Shown: in pieces, positions 1-13,400 of the stretch
How the letters are laid out: the number at the start of each line of letters is the position of its first letter
Position numbering within the stretch: position 1 is the stretch's first letter
From: Antedon bifida
Lineage: Eukaryota > Echinodermata > Crinoidea > Comatulida > Antedonidae
Assembly: GCA_963402885.1 (NCBI GenBank)
Contig: OY727100.1
Coordinates: forward strand, 8,828,395 to 8,892,394
Length of the DNA: 64,000 nucleotides
Direction: 5' to 3'
The notes under the pieces: model-generated
Database searches by the model: none
The model's input: only the letters and a program-made list of their open reading frames with translations
Told to the model about the DNA's origin: nothing
Program-made: the position numbers and the translations under genes

Positions 1-1412
1 TGTTTAACTGCCACTAATGAACACTTTGATTGACACATTCCATATGTTTAGACTAGGTAACCAAGTCTAACCAGACCAGACCAGAAATATTTATTAAATA
101 ATTTTAATTCTTTCACATTCCACCAACTTAACATATTCACATCTTAAATCAGCTAAAAAGCACTAATATTTGCATATTTGGTAGGTAGGTAGCAAGCAAA
201 TTAATTGCATCTAATTAATTTTTAAATGATGATACTGATAGACACTTTTGTGTATTAACTATTAAACAATTGTCATGTTTCCATAAAGTATTAATTTTGT
301 ATTTTGAACATCAATTAACTTGTTCTTTGCCATTTGTTATTTGCTTTCTATTTTATATTTAATTGTGTCAATAAAATAGCCTGATAACATAAACTGTTAC
401 CATTTTTTTTACTGTAATGCTAGCACTTAATACATCCTGTCCTCGGACAATTGGCATTGAATGGAATGCAGTAAACTCAAAATAGATATAGTAAACAGAC
501 GAAGATAATATTAGCTAATCAATTGTCGTATTCGAAAGGGAATTTCATTGTCAACATAAAAAATCGTTGAGTAATTTTTTGATTCGAATGGTAAATTGTG
601 CTCACAGAAAGTCATTTGAATAGAAAACGCAAGCTTTTTCGTTAAGAACAATCTCAACGATCAAAATACTCCATTAAATAAATACTCAACGGAAAAACTG
701 TGCGCAACGGTCCCAAAAGTCCCAATCGAATACAACAATTGACTATTTAATAAAGTCTATAGATTGCTTATCTAACTACGTGTATTATGAGTGAGTATCC
801 ATGCAGCATTCCACTTATTACTGTAATTTCAGGCTTGTGAATATTAATAATATAAGTATTGTTATTATTGGAGTAGTTATTTTTAGTAGCCATTTAATTG
901 TATGTACCACTATATATCTTTGTGATTTTACAAAATGTTGACTTAATTATGTTATAGCTCTGATCTCTACTTTATTCTGACATACTGAGTACTCCATATG
1001 CATTGCATACATCACTTTTTGCAAACTATTTTTAATAATAGTAGGTCTATTGTTAACATTGAATTTCATGTTTTATCTAAATTACACTACAGATATGAGT
1101 ATTGGTGTTGGGTTTTCGATTAAAAAAAATGTTTATTATTTGATTTGGTAGCAATATTGTTACTGCTTTCTCTAGCTAATTAAACTATGAATACAGAATT
1201 GTATGAGTTTGTTATAAAATATTTGGTGGTGGCGAGTTTGGTATAATAAACATTGGTATTGGAGTTTGTTTGAAGTTTTTTTTTTGTCAATACTTTCATG
1301 ACCCTACATTGCATATCCCATGTAAAATAAAGACAGTAATACTAGCAGCAGCAGCAATTATGCCAAGGAAATCTAACAACTAAATTATTCTAAACTGGTA
1401 ATTTTTCGCACC
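1..1412. other. AT-rich non-coding flank
   Basis: No open frame with protein character on either strand and no recognisable RNA gene. The sequence is AT-rich with short homopolymer runs, and I see nothing further in it. It lies upstream of the first dispersed repeat and well upstream of the tyrosine aminotransferase gene. A distal non-coding first exon of that gene could sit here or further right, but no donor site can be assigned. Confidence 0.5.
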
Positions 1413-2090
1413 GCTCCTTTAGCCAGCTATGTCCCAAGAGGACACACTCATTCAGAAGCAGTAGCTATTGTTCTGGAGGTTGACGTTTTTGATAATTTGT
1501 TAACAAGGACGGGTCATGCTCAAATTACAAACCCCAAAGCACGTCTGGGAGAAGAGAGTCTGAAAACCGTATTTGCTGATAAATACAGTATTATTGAGAT
1601 GCATGTAGACGGTAATCTGTAAAATCTTGACTTTGTTCTTGCTGTCAGCCTAGGCCGGTATTATAATAATTCACTGTCAAATAATCAAAACTTTATTTTG
1701 GCTATATAGACCATTTGACTGTCAATCTAGGCCAATATTATAATACTGTCAGATCATTGAATTATGATCAAAACAGTCAATACAGTAGTAAAGTTTTTGT
1801 TTGTAATAGGATACAATTTGTTCACACTTGAATGTCCCATTTATCACTTGACATCTAGGCTTGATCTTAGCAATAAAGTGACAGAAATTGAGTCTGTTTA
1901 GTGTTCTAAAATTGGCTTTAATATATTATTTAGACATTTTTATTTAAATTATTATTTAATAAGCACATCATCTTTTACAGATTCAATATGTTTTATTTTT
2001 CAATTTTAATTGCACAATTATGACATATCAAAGTATTAATTCTCGAGCGTCGTTTTTTGTAAGAAATATTTCTTGTAACATACAACAAAC
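1413..2090 (+). repeat. Dispersed repeat A, uninterrupted copy
   Basis: This stretch aligns base by base with pieces of 50719-53180. Shared landmarks are 'gacgggtcatgctca' with 'attacaaaccccaaagcac', 'gatgcatgtagacggtaatc', repeated 'ggccagtattataataattcactgtcaaataat'-like units, and 'cgttttttgtaagaaatatt'. This copy is continuous, so it is the empty-site reference for the insertions in the second copy. No coding capacity is visible; it may be part of an unrecognised transposon. Confidence 0.75.
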
Positions 2091-2129
2091 TGACGTTATA
2101 GTAGAATAGCACAGTAAAATAATTATTAT

Positions 2130-2162
2130 CAAAGATAGTGTAGATACTACACACTATCTTTG
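2130..2162. repeat. Short imperfect palindrome
   Basis: The arms caaagatagtgtag and cacactatctttg face each other across a few bases with one mismatch in the arm. It could be a fold-back solo end or a chance hairpin, and no function is assigned. Confidence 0.45.
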
Positions 2163-2714
2163 TTAATATTATGCACCACCACCGGCCACCCCCTCTATAC
2201 ACGCCCACAAAATTGACCAATGAATGACATACCTGCAATGACGACAGCACATACACAAAAACACAATGAAAAATACTACAGAATTGTGATGATGAATCGA
2301 CGACACGACATTATTGAAAACACGAGACATTACGTACGCAATTTGTTAACTAAGAAAAACGAATTGTAATAATATTATAATATTACTATAATAGTTCACA
2401 TTTATTACAGAGTACAAGAAGTGATATTTTACGTGAGTAATTTATTTTTTGGAGATCCTGTTTTTTTCTGTGAATAAAACCGTATAAAAAAGAGACTGTG
2501 GTTTTGTTAGCCGGCGGCTAGCTAGCCTAGGCCTAGGATAGTCTAGGCTGGAGAACTATATATATGATGCCTAGGCTAGAAGTAGAAGGCCTAGCCAAGA
2601 CATAAAGTAAAAGTTAATTAGAGAAAGAGGATAAACCGCTAGAAGAGAAATTATTAATGAATGAGACCCCTATTTTCCCCACCTTTTATAATATATAAAT
2701 CGCTTGTATATATG

Positions 2715-3067
2715 GCTTGTGATTGGTCAATTCATGGAGTAATTCTCTTAAGTTGCGTTACGTCCTTGTGTTGAATTAGAAACATGAAAAATACTAGGCC
2801 TATGGATTTGAACAGCATTTTACCAAAAGATGAAGGGGAACCATCCACATACAACATTCAATTGGTTTGCGATTTATTAAATGGCTAGGTTTCACTGATT
2901 CAGAAGTACGACCATCTTAGCGATGCATATCCAATCTGCAGACAGTACTGTTTCGATCTTATTAGATCTCGTCAGTGCAGCTCAGTTTTCGAAATGATAT
3001 GTATATAAATTCTCGCTATGTGCGATAAATCGTGACATTTTTGACAGGACGTCTCATGGACTAGTAA
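2715..3067 (+). repeat. Direct repeat B, copy 1
   Basis: About 350 bp that reappears as a direct copy at 3641-4022. Shared landmarks are 'gcttgtgattggtcaattca', 'aaaatactaggcctatggat', 'accaaaagatgaaggggaac', 'gaccatcttagcgatgcata' and 'cgatcttattagatctcgtc'. The copies differ by small indels and point changes, which suggests either a tandem duplication or two insertions of one non-autonomous element. No long open frame is present. Confidence 0.8.
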
Positions 3068-3240
3068 TGTCACCCCATGATTTTACACATAATTCTTATA
3101 TGAGATCCATGAAAATGTACCGCCTTGTCATTTTTTCAGTAATTTGCCTTTGGATTTATATATATTATATAGGTAGGCCTATTCCAAAAGGTAAAGTTTA
3201 CCAAATATAGCAGAATTAATTACCGTTGCGGTAGCCACTT

Positions 3241-3614
3241 TCTTGGTTCCCACTGGAACGCAATGCAAGGACATAAACGCAAGCGTGTCAACCAATGAGG
3301 TGGTTCCAACTAGAAGGCAACGTAACGCAGCGACGTATCGACGCAAAGTGTGAATCGACAATGCAAACATTGCCACAGGAAATCAAATCAGTTTGATTTC
3401 ACGCAACAACGCAAGGCAAAAAAACACTGGAAAACATAGTACAGTGCGTACCCAAAAGAACATGGGGTGAACCAGGTCAAGATCTACGTCATGCTAATGT
3501 TGACGCACAATAAGCAGGTTTGATTTCACGCAGGCGGGGGCAAACACAATTATTGGAAGGGCATTTGCTTATGTTGCATAGGTTACGTTGCGTCGCTAGT
3601 AGGAACCAAGCTTA
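3241..3614. mobile_element. Candidate MITE between the two B repeats
   Basis: The left end cttggttcccact followed by a gcaa-rich tract resembles the reverse complement of the right end, which reads gcttggttcctactagcgac on the other strand. Internal gttccaactagaagg and ttacgttgcg motifs are related to the same ends. The ends are diverged and no target duplication is clear, so this is a tentative non-autonomous DNA element. Confidence 0.4.
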
Positions 3615-3640
3615 ACAAGCGACAGTTCGAAAAATCCATC

Positions 3641-4022
3641 GCTTGTGATTGGTCAATTCACTTATGTTGCGTTATGTCCTTGTGTTGCGTCTAGTGAGAT
3701 TAAAGACATGACATGAGGCACTTGCGCTACCTGTTTTACTGAAAAATACTAGGCCTATGGATTTGAACAACATTTTACCAAAAGATGAAGGGGAACCGTC
3801 CACATACAACATTCAATTGGTTTGCGTTTTATAACACTAACGGCTAGGATTCACTGATTCAAATGTACGACCATCTTAGCGATGCATATCCAATCTGCAG
3901 ACACTACTGTTTCGATCTTATTAGATCTCGTCAGTGCAGCTCAATTTTCGAAATGATGATATATAAATCCTCGCTATATGCGTGACATTTTTCACAAGAC
4001 ATGATGCCATTGACTAGTAAAT
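3641..4022 (+). repeat. Direct repeat B, copy 2
   Basis: Second copy of the segment at 2715-3067, with the same order of landmarks. Copy 2 has extra bases after 'gttgcgtctagtgag', so the copies are old enough to have diverged. It ends about 475 bp before the exon that carries the TAT start codon, so it could lie in the 5' intron or promoter-proximal region of that gene. Confidence 0.8.
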
Positions 4023-4497
4023 GTACAGCATAAATTGGGGACTTCCAAGTATTGGATCCATTTTTGAAATAGTGGGAGGGGGGTGGGGGTAATGGTTAAC
4101 CAACACAGTGATTTCACCAGGGTTCCCCCTCGCAGAGTATCACTGCAGACTAGTTTGATGTGAAAATGATATGATTTATTGATTCAATTTTTATCATTAG
4201 GATGGCTATGGCTACCAGTACCACCAGACCAGTTTATTAAAAAAAAATTATAAATGAAAAAAAGATAAATAAAAGTAATAGTGTCTCCAAAATCTGATGA
4301 GGGTTTGGTTTTGAGGCTGATTGGTTTATTTGGCCTAAAGCACACAATTTATTGTACCTATTTGCCTATGTATGCCAATATTTTGATTAATATTTGTTTT
4401 TGGATTGATATCTTACTGCAATACAGTTTAATACTATTGACATGTTGTTGTTATGTATTTAAAAATTGTTAATAAATTGCTGAATTGATTTTTTTAG

Positions 4498-7400
4498 ATA
4501 ACTGTATTTAGTAGTGATGGAAAGCAAACCAAAATGGAATATTCGTTCATCAGAAGCAGCTAAGAATACATTGAATCCTATCCGAATGATTGTTGATGGT
4601 ATGAAACTTGAACCTAACCCTAAAAAACAAGTTATTTCACTCTCTATTGGTAAGTCACAATGTACTGTACCATATGCTGTTCCAACAAATTTGTTATGTT
4701 TGAACAAATTTGTTCTTAATCATAATGTATTTGACGCATTTTGAACTCATAAAATACCTCGCGCAATCGGCATTTCAATGTTTACCTTCCCGCATTCGAG
4801 CAACTAATCGAATGTAATTGTATTGTATTTAATAATACAGAAATTAACCAAAAAATAAAAATTTGGGGGAGATTTTTAACATTCGGGAGATTGAATAAAA
4901 ATTTGGGAGGCTCTCTAGAAATCGAGAAATAGAGTTGGAACATATGCATATGAAATGATATTTTCTGCTACATTATACGAAGAAGACTTGCACTACATAC
5001 ATAATACAGTAGCTCTCATAAACCGTCTTAGTTTTGTAGGCCTAGCTGGAAGAGCGGTAACGTACAAACATTGTATGTTAGCTATAGGCCTATCTTGACA
5101 TCTCATTTCTGAATTAATTGTTTAAAGATGAAAGAAATTATGGCAATAGATCCATATATTATTTATATTTATATAATACATTAAAGAAATGTAAATTAAA
5201 TTATGTCAAAAAAACTTAGTACTGTAGGTCTAGTGTCTTTAAATAAACCCTTTAAAATAAACCTAAAACTGGCTAAAAAGTAATACAGAATACAAATTTG
5301 ATTTACAAAACATTGCAGTATGTATTTAATATAATAGCATTTAATCAATGACATTGACATTTGTCAAGGACAATTGAGTCAGATAAAAAATAATGGTACG
5401 AGTCAGTAGTCAATTTTTCCCCAAAAATAAATGTTAATAAACAATCTACATGCTACTAATAATGACTCATATTGGCCACAAGGTAAGATCTAAACTACTA
5501 GTAGGGTAGCGTTCTTAAACTACATAGAAATTTGATGGATGAATATTACTCTAACTCCATAAGGATTGGTCCTATAGTACGAATCACTGTTTTAATCCTG
5601 GTTCACGTTGGATGACCAGTGAACTTGACTAGAAAATATCTAGTACAAAATATTTAGTTTTTGCAACTTTTTTTCACTTTTACTATTAGTTTTACCTGAT
5701 CTGTATGATTTAAGTATTACACTTTATTTAAAATAAAGTGGAATTCATTGATAAAACATGACCAAGCTACCTAGTATAAACTAAGCTAATTTAAGTCGGT
5801 CGCTTAATATACTCCCTGGATTACTGTAAGTCTCTACATTACACAGCTTTAGTTTATTATAAGGATTCTCAATAATGTTTGCGGTTTGACCCTAAACACC
5901 ATTAGTTTGACCAAAAAAATTCAGTCAAGAGTGAATATGAGACCTACATGTTTAAATCTTTGGCCAAGGTATCTGCAAATAATGGTATCTGCAAATAATA
6001 ATATTAGTTATTACTCATTTTATACAAATTACATTTCCATCAACACTTGAATGACCAACTTATGACTTGTAATACAGTAGGATGTAATATGATAAATATA
6101 AATTTGTATTTTGCTGACTCAACAGCATAACCTTGATAGTACAGTTAGTACTTTGGTTGTTACTGTCTATGATGTAGAGCTTTCGATTTGCAATGACCAA
6201 TGACATAAACTAGGTCAGGACAATTGAAGTAATATCTTGAATAATCATATAAATAAATAAAATAAAGAAAAAATTAAAATGGACAATAATACATAAATAT
6301 TAATTCTCCAACCAATGCAAAGTAAACAAATTTCAATCCATACAGTACATTAGGTTAATTATAATTAAATACATATATATATATATAAATTAAATACAGT
6401 TAAAACCATAATTTAGGTTTGTAACTTGACCAATCATCACCTATTAAAACCACCTTTATTCAAACCAAACATGACTGTGGCCATGAGTTTGCATGTTGTA
6501 CAGTATGTTTTTTTTATTGGGAATGGAAGGTGGAAAATGCAGTAATACTAATATACTACCTGTATCGCCCCTAACATACAGTACTCTAGTGGTAAATTAA
6601 CATATATATTTGTCTTTCCAGAATCAAGTTAAAATATTGTTAAACTTTTCAATCTAAAATCGCTTCTTCGCAACAAAACACCAATTTTCACTGAGGATGG
6701 ATGTTCTTGGAAAAAACATAATCAGTCTTTCGACAGATTTTTACATTAAAAATGTATAAAACGTACAATTAAATTTACTTGATAGATAGCATTTTTAATC
6801 ACAAAACCCTACCAGGCAATACCCCCTGGCAGGTTTTGATTAGTATGACCCAGAGAGGGTGATGCGATTTTGTTTTCTTTGTATACTTGGGGGTACCAAT
6901 ACAGGAGTATGTACAGTGAGTTAGTAGGCCAGTGTCATACATATTTTTGATTGTTTATTTTCAGGTGACCCAACCAAATTTGGAAACCTACCCCTTGATC
7001 CTAGTATTGCTGATGCCATCCACGATGTTATTGATATCTACAAGAATAATGGCTACGGGCCTTCTGTAGGTAAGTCGATTGATCAAGCAAAGTCTATGGA
7101 CAGCACAGTGAAGTACAATATTGGTGTCTACAGTGTTTAATAGTATTTTGAGCATATGCAGAAGATACAGGCCAGATGTACAGTATATAATTGTCATGAT
7201 AGATAATCAGTTGGTTATTCTCCCACCACCACCCCCACCCCTCTAACTGTACAAACATGGGATTTAGCTTTTTTTTTAAAAACCCGGTTAATTTTACACG
7301 TAAAACACCCAAGTGATTGTTTAAAGTTATAAACCCACATTTATTTTTTATCAATTGAAACATATTGCTTTATGATTTCTAATTTCCGAATCATAAAAAC

Positions 7401-10400
7401 AATACAACCTCACATACTATAATGATTTATTTTATCTGTTGGCATCTGACCCTGTTACTTGTTAGTGATCTCAATGCTACAGTTGGGTGATATACAATGT
7501 ACTGTATATCACCTATTGTTTTTCTGGTATCTCTTTTTTAGTCTAGGTTTTTTGTGATGGCCTAATTCTCTTAAACGACGTTGTTCTTCTTGTAACGTTA
7601 GTGATGTACAGACTTGAGAGTGACTTTTTGCTTAACATTACATTTGCGTGGAGTGCCTTACATGCCATTTTTTGAAAACCTGTGATTGTTTATTTAACTT
7701 CGTAATCATTTTTTATTGAATCTTGACACAAGTATAATTTACATCAAGGTTCAACTTCTTATATTTAAAATAAAAATGGTGTTCAACAATTTTGCCATTA
7801 CTCAACAAATTCAAAGTAGTGTATGTCGCATCCTTACCCATTTCCCGCAAACGTTTCCTTTTTTTCTATCTTACTATTGGAGGGTGGGGGAGTGGTGTGC
7901 CAGTGAATCTTATCAGGATGTTTGTAATGAAACAAGCGTTTTATAGTTAAATACAAAACATGATGTTTTCACGGTAAAAAGGAACAAACTCTGGCAGAGA
8001 ACAAACAACTTTTTTTCCTGCAAAGCCCACCTAGCAGTGTACAATTGTATTGATATTATTCAATTTGTTGGAATTTGCCCGAACATAATTTAACTAATTT
8101 GATTTGTATTTCTACTGGTATGCTCCTACATACTGTATGGTACCAGGATATATAGGCCTAATATATGTACACTCACAACAGCCTATTTCAATATAAAACC
8201 ATTTAGATCATTCACATTGAATATGATACTGTATTTTGGTTGACTTTGAATTTGTTAAATTATTAAAATATTTTATTTTATGATTTAATCTGATTTTATT
8301 GCGGCTCTGTTGTGACTTCTGCAGGATACAGTACATCTCCACTCACTTTTTTAACTCTCTAACTCATATAATTATTGTGTGTATTTGTAAGATCCAGCTT
8401 TACGGCATCCACAAAAAATCTAAGTTCTGAAACGTCTCCTCTCCTAACAAATTACTAGGAAAATGTTTTTACCATTTTCTCCACTTTGTTGTTCAATTAT
8501 CAAGTTACAACGGCATGTACTGTACATGCCAACTCTCTTGTTTTGGCCGGGAGACTCCCATATTTTGGTCGCAACCTACAGTACAACATCAACATTTTCT
8601 TCCGGATTACAAAGATCACTAAACCTGCAATATAATAATATAAAAAGCTCAAACACAAGTACTGTAAATACAATATTATTTTAAGCCATCCCCATCTACG
8701 GTGCCCATAAATTATTGATTTTTTTTCCAGAAAAACTTCAGATGTCTGGCATATGCAAAAGCCCAGGTCTCTTGTATTTAACTGGCTATGACTGATGAAT
8801 GAACATAAACTATAGCCTTTCCCATTATTTAGGTGAATTAATTGCATATTCATCTTTAAAGTTAAAGAAATTTCTGAGGAGGTCCATTCCCCATGTTGCA
8901 CCGACACAGGGTGCTTTTGTGGCAGAGCTAATATGTCCAGTACTTATGTAACAAAGTGTATCAGTATACACATGATACAGTACTACATACTAGGTTTTGC
9001 ATGCACACATGAACTAAAAGTGATAGCAATGAAATCAGATGATATACCATCTGTAAAATACTTTGCACTTTTAAAGCAAAAAAAACATGATTTTTTTTTT
9101 ATTGTTTCCATTAAAGATGTATTGTCCCCCAAAAACATGAAAAATAAAGATTAATAAAATCGGACTTTGAATAGATTATTTTGTAGTTTTAATAAAGTTA
9201 ATCACTTCCGTAGAAAAAAAAAACAGAAAAAAATTAATGGTTTCACTTTATATAAAAAGGCAAAATATATGGTTAAATACAACCAAAAACCCATGGCAAC
9301 CAATTTGACTATTTTTTGCTTTAAATTACAGTTTTTTAGGTAAATACATTTTCTTTTTCGATCCAATTTTTGGTCAAAGTGGATAACTGTTAGGTGACAT
9401 TAAAATAGCATTCAACAAAAAATGTTTTAATAATTATTTTTTCAGGGGACAATACATCTTTAATAGGAAGCATAATTTATAAAATATGACAAAGTATTAA
9501 TATGATAGTTAAACATCTGTATATCAAACATTTTTTAATAGATAAAAATATTCATTGGAAGTAGAAACTAATGGGATGCTACCAGCAAATTCCAAGTACC
9601 ATGTTTATATTTGAATATATAGTAGAGTAGATCAAATATGTGGGATTCTTCTTTTTCCATATTACTGTACTTATACCTATAAAATATTCAATAGGTTTCT
9701 AAATAGGCCTATAACTAAAACCCAGACAATCCTGGTATATACTGTATTAGTTATACATATTGTAATTTGCACAACTGAATTTATTAGTATCAGATCAAAG
9801 TCATTTAACAAATCAAAATCATTTATTAGGAAACTGTGTTACATATGATACTGCATAGATTCCAACTGCCCCGTTTTTGGAGGGATTGTCTAGCTTTTAA
9901 CAAATATTTAATGATAAAATATCACTAAATCTAACTTCATGTAAAGCTACTAGGATGCAATGGTAGTATAAGCGCACTGCAACCCAAGGCAGTTGACCAT
10001 CAGTTGGATGATCCTTCACTTGTGATTGGTCAAATGACTTGTATTGCAATTTTCGTTCGTTCATTGCGTCTAATGGTTTCTTCTGCATAGTGCCAACTGA
10101 ACTGCTTTTTTCAAAATTGATTTAAAATATATGATTTTTTTTGTGTTCCTAAAAAAACGTTACAGTAATACTAATAGTTTTTAACTACAATTTGCAAGGC
10201 TGGTGTTTTTATAGCACCTCTGTCCATTCAGTGTTTTGCATTCAAATCTTTGACATTTTGGTGACTTTTTTTTTACAGGGAATGAAGAAGCCAGGGCTGC
10301 AGTGGCAAGTTACTACAGTACAAATGTTTCACCCTTGACCTCTAAGGTTAGTATTTGTTTTCAATTTAGTAGTAAGTACTGCAGCATCATACTGGAGAAG

Positions 10401-13400
10401 AGAATCCTAAACAATGGAATAACATCAGATAACAATTGTTTGAGTGACAATAACTACAATTGTCATTAATGATTGCCATTACTGATCCAGGTTTGTATTG
10501 GGTGCAGGTCAAGTCGGCCCCAAACCGTCTCGGCCAAAGTCAAGTCGGCCCCACGTCAAGTCGGCCCCAAGTCAACTCGGCCTCAAGTCAACTCGGCCTC
10601 AAGTCAACTCGGCCTCAAGTCAACTCGGCCTCACGTCAACTCGGCCAAAAACTAATCGGTCAACTCGGCCACAATAAAGTATGGAACGCAAAAAGTGCCT
10701 AATATTCTTATGATTAAATTACTATCCACGCTTTAAAAAAAATGAAGAAATAAGAAAAATACTCATATAAAAAATGATCTCATTGCCGATATGAATAGAA
10801 GTACCTGCGTGTTACAAAAACACGTGCAAGTACCACATTTTAGTAAATCGAAGACGTAGGTCTACGTTCCACCATTTGGCCATAGAAAAAATGATCGTAC
10901 ATATCGTTTTTGTCCATGATTTGCGTTTAAAAAAAAGGGGAATTCCCCGGTCAGCGGAAACACGTAGCAGTTGTAGATATCGAAATAGCTGCCAAAGGCG
11001 CAGGGAGCCGCAGCTACGAAATGGTTTCAGATATTGTCGCCTAAACAAATGCATACACTGAAGAAATCTACGCGTGATTCAACCGTGGAGTCAACATTAT
11101 TTTATACCTCAAATGATTCAACCAAACAATCTTATTACACCTAATGAATGTCCTCGCATATCGGACAGGTTTATTGAATTTTGACGCACGAACGAACATA
11201 CGCGCCCACGTACGTGCATCATCATTATTGGGCCTACAATTTGTTCCTATTTATTATCCAAATGTTCATTGTAATCATTAATAATAGTATGAATGCTTAT
11301 TAATCAATTGTTTGTTATGCGCAATTTGAACAATTTTCGCAATTTGAAATTTTATTAAACGTAAATAAAGGAAAGTTGGTGAAATCATTCTTATTTTTTT
11401 TTTGCTAAACGTATTGTCTAAATATTAATATTCATTAAAAGTCAGAATTATTCATAGGTAATAAAATGTGAAGAAATATTATTTTATTAATCCCCTTCTT
11501 TTACACTTTTTGCGTTCCATACTTTAACGGGGCCGAGTTGACCGATTATTTTTTGGCCGAGTTGACGTGAGGCCGAGTTGACTTGAGGCCGAGTTGACTT
11601 GAGGCCGACTTGACTTGGGGCCGACTTGACTTGGGGCTGACTTGACTTTGGCCGAGACGGTTTAGGGCCGACTTGGATCGAAATCTTTGTATTAGTGGTC
11701 TTTAAAGACTAATTTTAGGTATGGAGAAAGGGGTAATCTAGTCCTAAGACAATAATTATTGTCTGATGTATTTTCAACCAGGTACTCATTTACAGCTGGG
11801 AGTTGCCAGAAATTGAACCAGGGTCTTTCTGTATGAAAAGTGTCCTAAACACTAGGCTACCATGCCTGAATCAAATCATAATAATTTAAGGAAAATCACA
11901 ATTATTAACAAGTTTTTCAGTATAGTTTTTATAATTATCTTTTTTGCAGGACGTTATTCTAACAAGCGGGTGCTCAGGAGCCATAAACATTGCTATTACT
12001 GTGTTGTGCAATCCAGGTGATAATATACTTATTCCACGTCCTGGCTTTTCACTATACCGAACAGTAGCTGGCAACATTGACATTGAAACACGCAGTTATA
12101 ACCTAATTGTAAGTTTTTGATTGCAGAAGTTTCAATAGGAAATTCATACAGTTTAAATTTCCCTAAACCATACACTCACTTGACACTATTTGACTTCTGT
12201 TCATCTGGTGGCAGTAAACCTTTCAATCCAGGTCCACAATGGATTTTAATTAAGTGTAGAAAAGAATTTTGGATTTGTAGAGTTAAGTTTAAGGTTATGG
12301 CAGGGGCAATGTAACCTATGAAATCTGCAAAGTTTATAATGCTTGCCTTAGTTCTGATGGTAGAATATACTGTATAATATCTTATATATAATGACTTATG
12401 GCCACTACACTTTGAGCTTGTTGGCACTATTAAGTTTTTATTAGCTTCATCTTTCAAAAGAGTTGGCGATTACTCCGATTGGTGGTAGCTGTATGACACT
12501 AGTATAGAAAATGTTGCCGTCCACACCTTTGCACAATTTAGACCAGTAGACTGCTTGTCACAAGATGTTCTCTAATACAATACATTTATTATTCAAAAAA
12601 GGTAAAAAGAAAAATAGTCTACAAAATACAAATAGCAAAAAAAAGGGAAAATATCAAGAAAATGATAACCAGTAATTGAATGAAAAGAAACATCTTTTGT
12701 TGGACTTAAATATATGAAAAAAAAAAAATATTAGAAAATATATACAGACTAGAGGGTACTCCGAGAGTACAAACCTCCGCCTACTGTAAAATTCCCCTAC
12801 ATAAAATGTCCCCGGAAAATATATATATATTTAAAAAAAAATGTTTGTATTAGTTCTAAGTGTAAATAGGCTAACTGCACACTACAAAGTTGTGGATGAG
12901 AGTTTGGTGTAATGGTTATGTATCCAGCCTCTCACAGTTGAGATCGCTGGTTCAAGTCCCGCTGAGGTTTTTTTTTTTTAATTATTATTTTTTTATTTAT
13001 TTTTTTTGTGGACCTTGATCTTTGACCCTGACCCTTCAAAATTTAACCACAATTATACGATGAGTCATTGATCATTGTGGCTAAGTTTGGTGAGAATCGA
13101 ATTAAAAACTGTGGTCTCTAGGCAGTGAAATAGTTTTTTGTTAGTTGTGACCTTGACCTATGACCTTTTCCCCTCAAATTCGAACTCGTCTGAGCTTTTG
13201 AGGCATATAGATCATTGTGGCCAAATTTGGTGAGAATCAGATAAAAACTGTGGCCTCCAGGCTGTTCACAGACACACATACACACGCACACAAACATACA
13301 GGGGTGAAAATGTAACCTTCTTGGTGGAGGTAATAAATAAGTTCAAATTCAAGTTGAAAAATATATTTCAGTTATATTGTACAATGATACTAATTAAATT

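Noticed and set aside
8500-8907. 135-codon minus-strand frame
   Set aside because: No domain, signal peptide or splice support. It lies in a TAT intron and contains a perfect DNA palindrome (ggcatgtac/gtacatgcc).
10460-10702. Frames of repeated Ser/Gln/Leu/Gly residues in the 10.5-kb region
   Set aside because: They are translations of the ~16-bp minisatellite in the foldback arm, with no start, domain or splice support.
12894-12968. Functional tRNA gene
   Set aside because: The A and B boxes are tRNA-like but the arms do not pair well, and the sequence continues into an RTE-tailed SINE.
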